Assembly: GCF_004764705.1 (NCBI RefSeq)
Contig: NZ_SHLX01000023.1
Span: 1-64,000 of the forward strand
DNA: 64,000 nt
Direction: 5' to 3'
Source of the DNA: Paenibacillus cymbidii
GTDB lineage: Bacteria > Bacillota > Bacilli > Paenibacillales > NBRC-103111
The notes under the pieces are model-generated. The model searched no databases, was not told where the DNA came from, and was given only the letters and a program-made list of their open reading frames with translations. This document shows positions 52,330 to 60,940 of this stretch, in pieces; positions within the stretch are counted from its first letter, which is position 1; each line of letters starts with the position of its first letter. Both the position numbers and the translations under genes were made by a program.

Positions 52330-53019
52330 TTGAATCTCGATATCAGCCGGTGGCGGCATGTATTTAAGCTCGATCCCGACCGGGAGATCGGCGACGAGGC
52401 GCTGGACCGCGTCTGCCTGTCCGGCACCGACGCGATCATGGTCGGCGGCTCCACCGGCGTCACGTTCGACAATACGGTGGAATTGCTTGCCCGGGTGCGC
52501 CGCTACGAGGTGGCTTGCGTGCTCGAGGTGTCGGACGAGGAAGCGATCGTGCCCGGCTTCGACTTGTACATGATCCCTGTCGTGCTGAACGCGGCGCGGG
52601 CGGAATGGGTGACCGGCCGCCACCAGCGGGCGATCCGCGATTACGGCGCGATGCTCGACTGGAGCCTGGTCGTGCCGGAAGGGTACGTCGTGCTGAACGC
52701 AAGCTCGACCGTCGCGCAGCTGACGGAGGCGGACACAGAGCTGGGCGACAAGGATGTCGCCGCCTACGCCAGGCTGGCGGACAAGCTGCTGCGCCTGCCG
52801 GTCTTGTATATCGAGTACAGCGGCAGCTTCGGCGACATGGCGCTGGTGAAACGGGCGGCAGCGTCGCTGCAGCAGGCGCGGCTGTTTTACGGCGGCGGCA
52901 TCGACGGTCCGGAGCGGGCGCGCCTCGCGGCGGACGCCGCGCATACGATCGTCGTCGGCAACGCCGTATACGACGATTTGGCGGGGGCGCTGGCGACGGT
53001 GGCTGCAGTGAAAGGATAG
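52330..53019 (+). CDS. pcrB: Heptaprenylglyceryl phosphate synthase
   Basis: The 229-residue TIM-barrel enzyme joins heptaprenyl diphosphate to glycerol 1-phosphate, the known PcrB reaction in Bacillales. The N-terminus (ISRWRHVFKLDPDRE) matches PcrB, and GGSTGVTFDN, YIEYSGSFGD and YGGGIDG form the phosphate-binding loops. The TTG at 52330 is chosen because GGAGGGAAAG is upstream and the start then matches the length of the family (about 228). pcrB is normally followed at once by pcrA and ligA. Here a reverse-strand block of 3.2 kb stands between them. Confidence 0.92.
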   Translation: MNLDISRWRHVFKLDPDREIGDEALDRVCLSGTDAIMVGGSTGVTFDNTVELLARVRRYEVACVLEVSDEEAIVPGFDLYMIPVVLNAARAEWVTGRHQRAIRDYGAMLDWSLVVPEGYVVLNASSTVAQLTEADTELGDKDVAAYARLADKLLRLPVLYIEYSGSFGDMALVKRAAASLQQARLFYGGGIDGPERARLAADAAHTIVVGNAVYDDLAGALATVAAVKG

Positions 53020-53051
53020 CCGCCGTCGCCAGGCACATCCGTCCTCGCGAA

Positions 53052-54422
53052 TTACCCCTTGTCTTCGATATCGTACATGGCTATGATGTAAGGGTGGTCC
53101 GCACGGTAATGCGTCAGCGTGTCCGGTTGTTCGACGCGTCCCGGCTCCCGGCAGTTGCCGCCCGGCGTCCCGGTCGCGTCATCCCCCAGATCCAGCCGGC
53201 ATTCGTGCAGCAGCTGCTCGAGCCGGGCCACCACTTCAGGTTGCGCTTCCGCCACATTGTTCGTCTCTCCGACGTCGGCGGCCAAGTCGTACAATTCGCG
53301 CACCTCTTGTCCATTTCTCCACACGTGCAATTTCCAGTTTCCGTCGCGCACCGCTTCCAGATTGTTCCGCAAATAATAAAATAACGTCTGGCGCGGAGCG
53401 ACCGTCTCCCGCTCGGCGAACATCAGCTCGCGAATATCGACGCCGTCGACGATCCGGTCTTGCGGCACATCGCCGCCGGCCAACCGGATCAGCGTCGGGT
53501 ACAGGTCCAGCGAGGCGGTAAGCGACTCGCACACCTCGCCCGCGGGAATGCGGCCCGGCCAGCGCATGATGCAGGGCACGCGCATGCCGCCCTCCCAGGT
53601 CGTTCCTTTCTTGCCGCGCAGCGGCCCGTTGCTGCCTTCGTGATCGCTGCGGGAGCCGTTGTCGGAAGTGAAGATGACCAGCGTATTGTCATCCAGGCCC
53701 AGCCGCTTCAGTTCGTCAAGCAGCACTCCCGTCGCCCAATCGACGCATTCGACCGCTGCGCCGTAAGAACCGTTGCGCGACTGCTGCAGAAACCGCTGCG
53801 GGACGTACAGCGGAAGGTGAACGTACATGTGCGCCAGGTACAGGAAAAACGGTTTGTCCGCTTCCGCGCTGCTGCGCATGAACCGCACCGCCTGCTCGAT
53901 GTATCGTTCCGTCAGCGACGTCTGGTCCGGCTGCTCCTGCAGCACAGCGTCATCCAACATCAGCGGCAGCGGCGGGTAATCCCCCCGGCGAACCTGCCGG
54001 CCCATGTCATTGCTGTACGGCAGGCCGTAATAATGATCGAAGCCGTGCTCCGTAGGAAGGAAAGCAGGCTGGTCGCCGCAATGCCATTTGCCGATCAGCA
54101 TGGTGGCGTAATCGGCTTGCTGCAGCGCTTTCCCGAGCGTGATTTCGTCCGGGTGAAGCCCGATGCCCTGCCCCGGAAACAGCACCCACTTGCCGTCGAA
54201 GCTGCCGAAGCCGATCCGCTTCGGATAGCAGCCCGTCATCATCGCTCCCCGAGAAGGAGAGCATACGGGCGACGCCATGTAGAAATTCGTCCACCGTTTG
54301 CCTTCCTCGGCCATGGTGTCCAACACCGGCGTATGATGCAGCCTGGAGCCGTAACATCCCAAATCGCCATAACCCAAATCGTCGCAATTGATCAGCAGCA
54401 CGTTCGGTTTCGTTGCGCTCAT
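53052..54422 (-). CDS. Sulfatase, arylsulfatase type
   Basis: The 456-residue protein is a formylglycine-dependent sulfatase. Metal-binding CDDLGYGDLG (about 13-22) is followed by the modification site CSPSR (Cys54-Arg58) in the context SPVCSPSRGAMMTG. A second metal motif, TSDNGSRSDH, lies near residue 250. No signal peptide is visible, so it may act in the cytosol on imported sulfated sugars, or be exported by another route. It is alone on the minus strand between pcrB and the HD/DinB pair. Its presence supports a sulfated substrate for the lyase locus, but it lies 6.5 kb or more away. Confidence 0.88.
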   Translation of the reverse strand: MSATKPNVLLINCDDLGYGDLGCYGSRLHHTPVLDTMAEEGKRWTNFYMASPVCSPSRGAMMTGCYPKRIGFGSFDGKWVLFPGQGIGLHPDEITLGKALQQADYATMLIGKWHCGDQPAFLPTEHGFDHYYGLPYSNDMGRQVRRGDYPPLPLMLDDAVLQEQPDQTSLTERYIEQAVRFMRSSAEADKPFFLYLAHMYVHLPLYVPQRFLQQSRNGSYGAAVECVDWATGVLLDELKRLGLDDNTLVIFTSDNGSRSDHEGSNGPLRGKKGTTWEGGMRVPCIMRWPGRIPAGEVCESLTASLDLYPTLIRLAGGDVPQDRIVDGVDIRELMFAERETVAPRQTLFYYLRNNLEAVRDGNWKLHVWRNGQEVRELYDLAADVGETNNVAEAQPEVVARLEQLLHECRLDLGDDATGTPGGNCREPGRVEQPDTLTHYRADHPYIIAMYDIEDKG

Positions 54423-54535
54423 CGTCCGCAGCCTCCTTGCTCCGTAAATGGCGACATCGTCTGTCGCCCGACCTTCCTATTATACACCTCGTAAATCTCG
54501 GTGGCTACCAGGCATACGATTTGGGCGGATAAACG

Positions 54536-54564
54536 GGAAGCCGATCGTCCTCCGATCGGCTTCC
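54536..54564. terminator. Perfect 12-bp hairpin downstream of the HD gene
   Basis: GGAAGCCGATCG pairs with CGATCGGCTTCC around TCCTC. It has no strong T-run, so termination for the minus-strand HD gene is possible but weak; an RNA-stability role is an alternative. Confidence 0.5.
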
Positions 54565-54638
54565 GCTTCGTGATGGCGAATCGTTACTTGCCATTGGCCT
54601 GCTGCGCCCTCGTGCTCGCGACGCGCAGTGGTGGCGGA

Positions 54639-54835
54639 CGAAATAGGCCATAAAACATGGTTTAAGGGCTCCATTTCGCAGGCATCATCAAAAATAGCCA
54701 GTGAAAACACTGGTTATTTGGGCTGAACAGCCCCAATCCGGGCAAGATGGGCACGAATAGCCAGTGAAATCACTGGCTATTTCCCGGCGTCGGCCTATTT
54801 TTGGTGAAATAGTCCATAAATGATGGCCTATTTCG
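54639..54835. repeat. Cluster of four palindromic intergenic repeats
   Basis: Repeats lie at about 54639-54665 (decayed), 54690-54719, 54753-54783 and 54805-54835. The third has the cleanest arms, AATAGCCAGTGA and TCACTGGCTATT. The rest of the 427-bp gap between the sulfatase and HD genes holds nothing else apparent. Confidence 0.75.
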
Positions 54836-54849
54836 CCTGCTGCGCCGCG

Positions 54850-55518
54850 TTAGCGGGGAGGAGCGTCGTAAGCTTCGCCGACCGCCCATTCCGCAGCGAA
54901 TTGCTCCAGATAGCGCAGCAGAAACGCATGACGCTCGGCCGCCAAAGCTTGGGCGGCTTTCGTATTCATGCGGTCTTTCAGCTTCAGCAGCTTCTCGTGA
55001 AAATGATTGATCGCCGTGCCGTCCCCGCTGCGATATTCGGCCGGCGTCATCGCGCCGCGCGGAGCGACCGCCGGGTCGTGCAGCTTGTGCCCGCGGGCCC
55101 CCGCGTACACGAACGTGCGGGCGACGCCGATCGCGCCTAGCGCGTCGAGCCGGTCGGCATCCTGCACGACCATGCCCTCGAGCGTCGCCATCGGCGCGCC
55201 GCCGCCGCCCTTGAACGACATCGTCGCGATGATGGCCAGCACCGCCGCCGTCGTTTCCTTCGGCGCGCCGTGCTCCTCCAGCCAGCCACGAATCTGGCGT
55301 TGGCCGGCTTCCTCCGAGGCGGCGATTTTGTCGTCCGCCAGGTCGTGAAGCAGCGCCGCCAACTCGCAGACGAAAACGTCGGCGCCTTCCGCCTGCGCCA
55401 GCTGGCGAGCCAGCGCGGCAACGCGGGCGATATGCGGCCAGTCGTGGCCGGTGCGGTCGGACTCGAGCTCGCGACGCACATAGCGGCGGGCTTCCTCCAC
55501 GATCGCCGATCGGTTCAT
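54850..55518 (-). CDS. HD domain phosphohydrolase, YpgQ/YedJ type
   Basis: The 222-residue protein has the HD-domain metal residues: GHDWPHI (His25, His29), LLHDLADDK (His58-Asp59) and QDADRLDALG later in the chain. The layout matches the small YpgQ/YedJ group of predicted nucleotide phosphohydrolases. A longer in-frame extension exists, but the ATG at 55518 overlaps the TGA of the upstream DinB gene, giving a coupled pair. The gene ends just before the repeat cluster. It has no evident link to the glycan genes. Confidence 0.85.
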   Translation of the reverse strand: MNRSAIVEEARRYVRRELESDRTGHDWPHIARVAALARQLAQAEGADVFVCELAALLHDLADDKIAASEEAGQRQIRGWLEEHGAPKETTAAVLAIIATMSFKGGGGAPMATLEGMVVQDADRLDALGAIGVARTFVYAGARGHKLHDPAVAPRGAMTPAEYRSGDGTAINHFHEKLLKLKDRMNTKAAQALAAERHAFLLRYLEQFAAEWAVGEAYDAPPR

Positions 55519-56081
55519 TGCGGCGCCCGCCCTTCTTCCGTCAGCGTCCAGCCGTTCCGTTCCCGCAGCGCAACGATCTGGGCGGTATGGTGCCGGTTGT
55601 GCCAAACGAATCGCTGCAGCGCGGTATCGAGCGTGATCGCGCCAAGCGCTTCGGTCGTAAAGGCGCGCGCGAACTCGTCCGGTCGCATCGAACGAAGCAG
55701 CCGGACGAAACGGCCGTGCAGCCCGCGCAGCAGCAGCAGCGAATCGTCCGGCGGCTCGCCGTAATCGGGGCGTTCCGCCCACACCTCCTGCAAGTAGGAA
55801 GGGGCGGCGAGCCGCTCCTCGGTCAGCGCGCGTTTGAAGCGCAAGTAGGCGTTAACGTCGTTGTCGGCCATATGGTGCACCACCTGCAGCACGGTCCAGC
55901 CGCCGGAGCGGTACGGCGTGCGCAGCTGCGCGGGCGTCAGGCCGGCGACGGTCGCTTGCAGCCGCTCGGCAACGCCGGCCGCTTCGCCGATCCAATAGGA
56001 GCGCTGTTCCGGCGTAAGCGGCACCGCTTCCGGAACGAAGCGGCCGATCGGGTAGCGCAGCGTTTCTTCTTGTTCTTCCAT
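55515..56081 (-). CDS. DinB/BstA-like metal-dependent transferase (YfiT type)
   Basis: The 188-residue protein belongs to the DinB/YfiT four-helix group, of which BstA-type members transfer bacillithiol. The N-terminus contains LRYPIGRF, as in YfiT. The metal triad appears to be His69 or His70, His161 and His165 (VVHHMADND and HNRHH). It heads a two-gene minus-strand unit with the HD gene. GGAGGCG precedes the ATG. The pair lies between pcrB and pcrA, an unusual place. Confidence 0.82.
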   Translation of the reverse strand: MEEQEETLRYPIGRFVPEAVPLTPEQRSYWIGEAAGVAERLQATVAGLTPAQLRTPYRSGGWTVLQVVHHMADNDVNAYLRFKRALTEERLAAPSYLQEVWAERPDYGEPPDDSLLLLRGLHGRFVRLLRSMRPDEFARAFTTEALGAITLDTALQRFVWHNRHHTAQIVALRERNGWTLTEEGRAPQ

Positions 56082-56174
56082 GGATGCGCCTCCTCAACGA
56101 AGCCGGCCGCAGCTTCATCCTGCCTGCGGCATTTCCCCGTTATTTTACCATATCCGGCCTGCCGGAATCGACAT

Positions 56175-56203
56175 TTGACACGCTCCCCGGCCTGACTTAG
56201 ACT
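56175..56203 (+). promoter_or_regulatory. Promoter of pcrA
   Basis: TTGACA (56175-56180) and TAGACT (56198-56203) are 17 bases apart. The sequence is nearly the same as the pcrB promoter at 52235-52263. Confidence 0.75.
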
Positions 56204-56269
56204 GGAAACATACGTACGCCCTTTTCGCCGATAATTGGCCATTATAGAAGCAACGAAAGGTATGACAAT

Positions 56270-58663
56270 ATGAACGAACTCAACGATATTTTCCAATCCA
56301 TCGCCAAGTTGAACCCGCCGCAGCGCCAGGCGGTCGAGACAGTGAAAGGCCCGCTGCTGATCATGGCCGGCGCCGGCAGCGGCAAGACGCGCGTGCTGAC
56401 GCACCGCATCGCCTACCTGATCGCCACCCGCACGACGGCGCCATGGAACATTCTGGCGATTACGTTTACGAACAAGGCGGCCCGCGAAATGCAGGACCGC
56501 GTGGAGAAGCTCGTCGGCGGCCCGGCTCGCGACATCTGGGTGTCGACGTTCCACTCGATGTGCGTGCGCATTTTGCGGCGGGACGTCGAACGAATCGGAT
56601 TTTCCTCCAACTTTTCGATACTCGACAGCACCGACCAGCTTTCCGTCATCCGCACCTGCATGAAAGAGCTGAACATCGACACGAAGAAGTTCGAACCGAA
56701 GAACATCCAGGCCGCGATGGGCACCGCCAAGAACGAGCTGGTATCGCCCGAGCGCTACGAGCAGCAGACCGGCGATTATTTCCAAAAAATCGTCGCCCAG
56801 GTGTACACCTTGTACCAACGCAAGTTGAAAAACAACAACTCGCTCGATTTCGACGACCTGATCATGAAGACGATCGAGCTGTTCAAGACGGAGCCGGAAG
56901 TGCTGGAGCGCTACCAGGACAAGTTCCAATACATCCACGTTGACGAGTACCAGGACACGAACCGCGCGCAATACATGCTGTGCCGCATGCTGGCGGACAA
57001 GCACCACAACATCTGCGTCGTCGGCGACAGCGACCAGTCGATTTACCGCTGGCGCGGGGCGGACATTTCGAACATCCTCGGCTTCGAGAAGGATTACCCC
57101 GAAGCGACGACCATCCTGCTCGAGCAGAACTATCGCTCCACGGCCAACATACTGGATGCCGCCAACAAAGTGATCGCCAACAATACCGGGCGCAAGCCGA
57201 AGAACCTCTGGACCGACCGCGGCAGCGGCGACAAAATCAAGCTGTTCCAAGGCGATTCCGAGCACGAGGAAGGATATTTCATCGCCGGCGAAATCGGCAA
57301 AAACGTACGAGGCGGCAGCTCGCGGTACGACGATCACGCGATTCTGTACCGGACGAACGCGCAATCGCGGGTCATCGAGGAAATTCTCATCAAGTCCGAC
57401 ATTCCGTACCAAATCGTGGGCGGCATCAAGTTTTACGACCGCAAGGAAATCAAGGACATTCTCGCCTATCTGCGGCTCATCTCCAATCCCGACGACGACA
57501 TCAGCCTGTCGCGCATTATCAACGTGCCGAAGCGCGGCGTCGGCGATACGTCCGTGGACAAGATCGCCGAACTGGCGGCGCGGCGCAACATTTCCGCTTT
57601 TGCGGCGCTGTCCCATCTCGACGAGCTCGACATCACCGGCCGGACGAAGGCGGCGCTGGCCGAGTTCCGCAACATGATTCTCGACCTTCACCAGATGGTC
57701 GACTATTTGTCGGTCACGGAGCTGACCGAACAGATGCTGCAGCGCAGCGGCTACCGCGAGGATCTGGCGCGCGAGAAGACGCTGGAGGCGGGCGCGCGCA
57801 TCGAGAACATCGACGAGTTCCTGTCGGTGACGATGGAGTTCGAGAAGAAAGGCGAGGACAAGTCGCTCGTTGCGTTCCTTACCGATCTGGCTCTGATCGC
57901 CGACATCGATTCGATGAACGACGATCCGGACGGCGACGCGCGCAGCGCGGTTGTGCTGATGACGATGCACAGCGCGAAGGGGCTCGAGTTCCCGAACGTG
58001 TTCATCATCGGTATGGAGGAAGGCATTTTCCCGCACAGCCGGGCGTTCCAGGACGAGGAAGAGCTGGAGGAGGAGCGGCGGCTCGCTTACGTCGGCATCA
58101 CACGGGCGGAGAAGATGCTGTTTATGACTTGCGCGGGGACGCGGACGATTTTCGGCCGGACGAACAGCAACCCGCCATCGCGCTTCCTGAGCGAAGTGCC
58201 GGACGAGCTGAAGGAAGACGTGTCGCCCGTGCGCGAGCGATTCGGCAGCTTCTCGCGCGGCGCAGGTTCGGCCGGGTTCGGCCAGCGCAGCAGCTTCGGC
58301 GGCGGCTGGGGCTCCGGCGGATCCGGCGGAGCAAGCGGCGCGGGTTATGGCGGCGGCAGCTTCGGACAGCGCAGCGGCGGCGGCGCGGCAGCCGGCTTCG
58401 GCGCAGCGGCGGCGCCGACGGGAGCCGGGCGCAGCCCGATCGGACCGCCGGCAGGCGCTGCCGCACGGCCGCCGCAACCGGCGGGCGGGACGAACCCCGC
58501 CGACTTCCATAGCGGCGACCGGGTCGCTCACGGCAAGTGGGGCACCGGCACGATCGTTGCGGTCAAAGGCAGCGGCGACGACACGGAGCTGCAAATCGCT
58601 TTCCCGGCGCCGGTCGGCATTAAGCGGCTGCTGGCCAAATTCGCGCCGATCACGAAAGTGTAA
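56270..58663 (+). CDS. pcrA: ATP-dependent DNA helicase PcrA (UvrD family)
   Basis: The 797-residue superfamily 1A helicase unwinds DNA in repair and plasmid replication. Seen motifs are Q/N-PPQRQAVE, Walker A GAGSGKTRVL (about 33-42), Walker B DEYQDTNRAQ, GDSDQSIYRWRGAD, TMHSAKGLEF and VGITRAEK. The C-terminus carries a Gly/Ser/Ala-rich stretch (about 660-735), then a Tudor-like domain with GDRVAHGKWGTGTI that in PcrA contacts RNA polymerase. It is followed after 24 bases by ligA. It has its own promoter because pcrB is displaced. Confidence 0.95.
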   Translation: MNELNDIFQSIAKLNPPQRQAVETVKGPLLIMAGAGSGKTRVLTHRIAYLIATRTTAPWNILAITFTNKAAREMQDRVEKLVGGPARDIWVSTFHSMCVRILRRDVERIGFSSNFSILDSTDQLSVIRTCMKELNIDTKKFEPKNIQAAMGTAKNELVSPERYEQQTGDYFQKIVAQVYTLYQRKLKNNNSLDFDDLIMKTIELFKTEPEVLERYQDKFQYIHVDEYQDTNRAQYMLCRMLADKHHNICVVGDSDQSIYRWRGADISNILGFEKDYPEATTILLEQNYRSTANILDAANKVIANNTGRKPKNLWTDRGSGDKIKLFQGDSEHEEGYFIAGEIGKNVRGGSSRYDDHAILYRTNAQSRVIEEILIKSDIPYQIVGGIKFYDRKEIKDILAYLRLISNPDDDISLSRIINVPKRGVGDTSVDKIAELAARRNISAFAALSHLDELDITGRTKAALAEFRNMILDLHQMVDYLSVTELTEQMLQRSGYREDLAREKTLEAGARIENIDEFLSVTMEFEKKGEDKSLVAFLTDLALIADIDSMNDDPDGDARSAVVLMTMHSAKGLEFPNVFIIGMEEGIFPHSRAFQDEEELEEERRLAYVGITRAEKMLFMTCAGTRTIFGRTNSNPPSRFLSEVPDELKEDVSPVRERFGSFSRGAGSAGFGQRSSFGGGWGSGGSGGASGAGYGGGSFGQRSGGGAAAGFGAAAAPTGAGRSPIGPPAGAAARPPQPAGGTNPADFHSGDRVAHGKWGTGTIVAVKGSGDDTELQIAFPAPVGIKRLLAKFAPITKV

Positions 58664-58687
58664 ACCAATCGAGAGGGTGACCCCCGC

Positions 58688-60712
58688 ATGGGCGAGCAAC
58701 GGACCGAAATCGAACAGCTGATAGCGATCATCGAACGACACAATTATTTGTACTATACGCTCGACAAACCGGAGCTGAGCGATGCGGAATACGACGCGCT
58801 GTACGACAAGCTGGTCCGGCTCGAGCAGGAGAGCGGCGTCGTGCTGCCGCATTCGCCGACGCAGCGGGTGGGCGGCGAGCTGATCAAAGGGTTCCCCGAG
58901 CATCGCCATCTGGCTCGGCTGTGGAGCCTCGACAAGGCGCAGAACAAGGACGGTCTGCTCGTCTGGCAAACCCGGGCGCAGAAGCTGCTCGACCAGTACA
59001 ACGCCGCGAACCCGGACAACCCGCTGCCGCCTTTGTCCTATGCGGTCGAACTGAAGTTCGACGGGCTGACGCTCAACCTGACGTACGATCGCGGCGAGCT
59101 CGTGCAGGCGGCGACGCGCGGCAACGGCGTCGTTGGCGAAGGCATTCTCGCCCAGGTGAAGACGATCCGCACCATCCCGCTGCGCATCCCGTATTCGGAA
59201 GGGATATTGGAAGTGCAAGGCGAAGGCATGATGTTCCTTTCGGCGTTTGCGAAGTACAACGAAACGGCCGCCGAGCCGCTGAAGAACGCCCGCAACGCCG
59301 CCGCCGGCGCGCTTCGCAACCAGAACCCGAGGCTGACCGCGGAGCGGAAGCTGAACGCTTTCATCTACAACGTCGGCTATTCGGATCGTGTCGCGTTTCA
59401 CGACCACCGGGCGATGATCCAGTTTTTGCGCGACAACCATTTTAAAGTCAGCCCGGACATCCGCTTCTTCGATACGATCGAGGAAGTGGCGGAAGAACTG
59501 ACGCGCATCGAAGCCATGCGCCACGAGTTCGACTACCTGATCGACGGCGCCGTGGTCAAAATCAATGACATGCGCACCCGCGAAGCGTTCGGCTATACCG
59601 ACAAATTTCCGCGCTGGGCGGTCGCCTACAAGTTCGAGGCGGAAGAAGCGATAACGACGCTGCTGTCCGTATCGTGGGAAGTGGGCCGCACCGGCAAGCT
59701 GACGCCGGTGGCGAAAGTGGAGCCGGTCGACATCGCCGGCGTTACCGTGCAGAACTGCACGCTCAACAATCTTGGCGACATCGAGCGCAAAAATTTGCAA
59801 TTCGCCCTCGGCAAGGAAGTGTTCATCCGCCGCTCCAACGACGTCATCCCGGAAATTCTCGGCAAAGTGACGGACGATAAGGACGGCGGCGAAATTCTCG
59901 TGCCGTCCGTTTGCCCGGCGTGCGGTTCGGAAGTGGAGTGGCGCGGCGCCCATCTGTTCTGCCTGAACCGCACCGGCTGCCGGCCGCAACTGATCGGCCG
60001 GATCACCCATTTTGCCGCGCGCGACGCGATGGACATCGATACGTTCAGCATCGCCACGGCCGAACAGCTGTACGACGAGCTCGGCGTGCGCGATCCGGCG
60101 GACCTGTTCGATCTGACGTACGAGCAACTGATCGGCCTCGACCGGTTCGGCGAGAAGAAGGCGAACAAGCTGCTCGAAGCGTTCGAAAAATGCAAGAAGC
60201 GCGATCTCGCTTCGTTCCTGTTTGCGCTGGGCATTCCGAACACGGGCAAAACGACGACAAAGGTGCTGGCCGACCACTTCGGCGGCATGGAGCCGCTGAT
60301 GGCGGCAACGGCGGAGCAACTGACCGGGCTGCCGGATATCGGCGGCATTGTGGCCGACAGCATCGTCTCCTTCTTCGCCGATCCGTTGATGCAAACGAGC
60401 ATCGCGCGCATGCTGGCGGCGGGCGTCAGCCCGAAGGCGCCGGACAAGCCGGCGGCGGCGAGCGTTTCGCCGGACAACCCCTTTTTCGGCAAAACGGTTG
60501 TGCTCACCGGCACCTTGCCGACGCTCGGCCGCGACGAAGCGACGAAGAAGCTGGAGGCGCTCGGCGCCAAAGTTACCGGCAGCGTCTCCAAAAAAACCGA
60601 CATCGTCATCGCGGGCGAAAGCGCCGGCAGCAAACTGACCAAAGCCCAGGAGCTCGGCATCCGCATCATCGACGACGAAGCGGAGCTGCTTCGTTTGATC
60701 GGCGAAGCGTAA
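58688..60712 (+). CDS. ligA: NAD-dependent DNA ligase
   Basis: The 674-residue ligase seals nicks using NAD. Domain Ia has NYLYYTLDKPELSDAEYD. The adenylated residue is Lys123 in LKFDG. An OB fold, a Cys4 zinc finger (CPACG...CLNRTGC), helix-hairpin-helix repeats and a C-terminal BRCT domain (about 595-670, GKTVVLTGTLP) follow. The conserved RGDG loop reads RGNG here, and the MLSL segment reads RLWSLDKA, so it is a diverged form, probably normal for this lineage. GAGGGTGA precedes the ATG. It forms an operon with pcrA. Confidence 0.94.
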   Translation: MGEQRTEIEQLIAIIERHNYLYYTLDKPELSDAEYDALYDKLVRLEQESGVVLPHSPTQRVGGELIKGFPEHRHLARLWSLDKAQNKDGLLVWQTRAQKLLDQYNAANPDNPLPPLSYAVELKFDGLTLNLTYDRGELVQAATRGNGVVGEGILAQVKTIRTIPLRIPYSEGILEVQGEGMMFLSAFAKYNETAAEPLKNARNAAAGALRNQNPRLTAERKLNAFIYNVGYSDRVAFHDHRAMIQFLRDNHFKVSPDIRFFDTIEEVAEELTRIEAMRHEFDYLIDGAVVKINDMRTREAFGYTDKFPRWAVAYKFEAEEAITTLLSVSWEVGRTGKLTPVAKVEPVDIAGVTVQNCTLNNLGDIERKNLQFALGKEVFIRRSNDVIPEILGKVTDDKDGGEILVPSVCPACGSEVEWRGAHLFCLNRTGCRPQLIGRITHFAARDAMDIDTFSIATAEQLYDELGVRDPADLFDLTYEQLIGLDRFGEKKANKLLEAFEKCKKRDLASFLFALGIPNTGKTTTKVLADHFGGMEPLMAATAEQLTGLPDIGGIVADSIVSFFADPLMQTSIARMLAAGVSPKAPDKPAAASVSPDNPFFGKTVVLTGTLPTLGRDEATKKLEALGAKVTGSVSKKTDIVIAGESAGSKLTKAQELGIRIIDDEAELLRLIGEA

Positions 60713-60730
60713 GCGGCGAATGCGGCGGCT

Positions 60731-60773
60731 GCCCCTCTTGACCGTCCGTGCGGCCGGGAGGGGGGCTTTTTTT
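60731..60773 (+). terminator. Terminator of the pcrA-ligA operon
   Basis: GCCCCTC pairs with GAGGGGGC, enclosing a GC-rich loop, and is followed by seven T residues. Confidence 0.85.
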
Positions 60774-60940
60774 CGGGTTTTGCAGCAAAAGCCCCCACCG
60801 GCTGGAATTATTTTGTGCCAATCGCCGCCTCCGTATTGACCGCTTGTCTCCCCGGGCTCTAAGATAAAGCATAGGACTATCGACAGAGGTATTTCGTCGC
60901 GAATGCGTCTGATCAGCCGGGAAAGCGTGGCCAACCGAAA

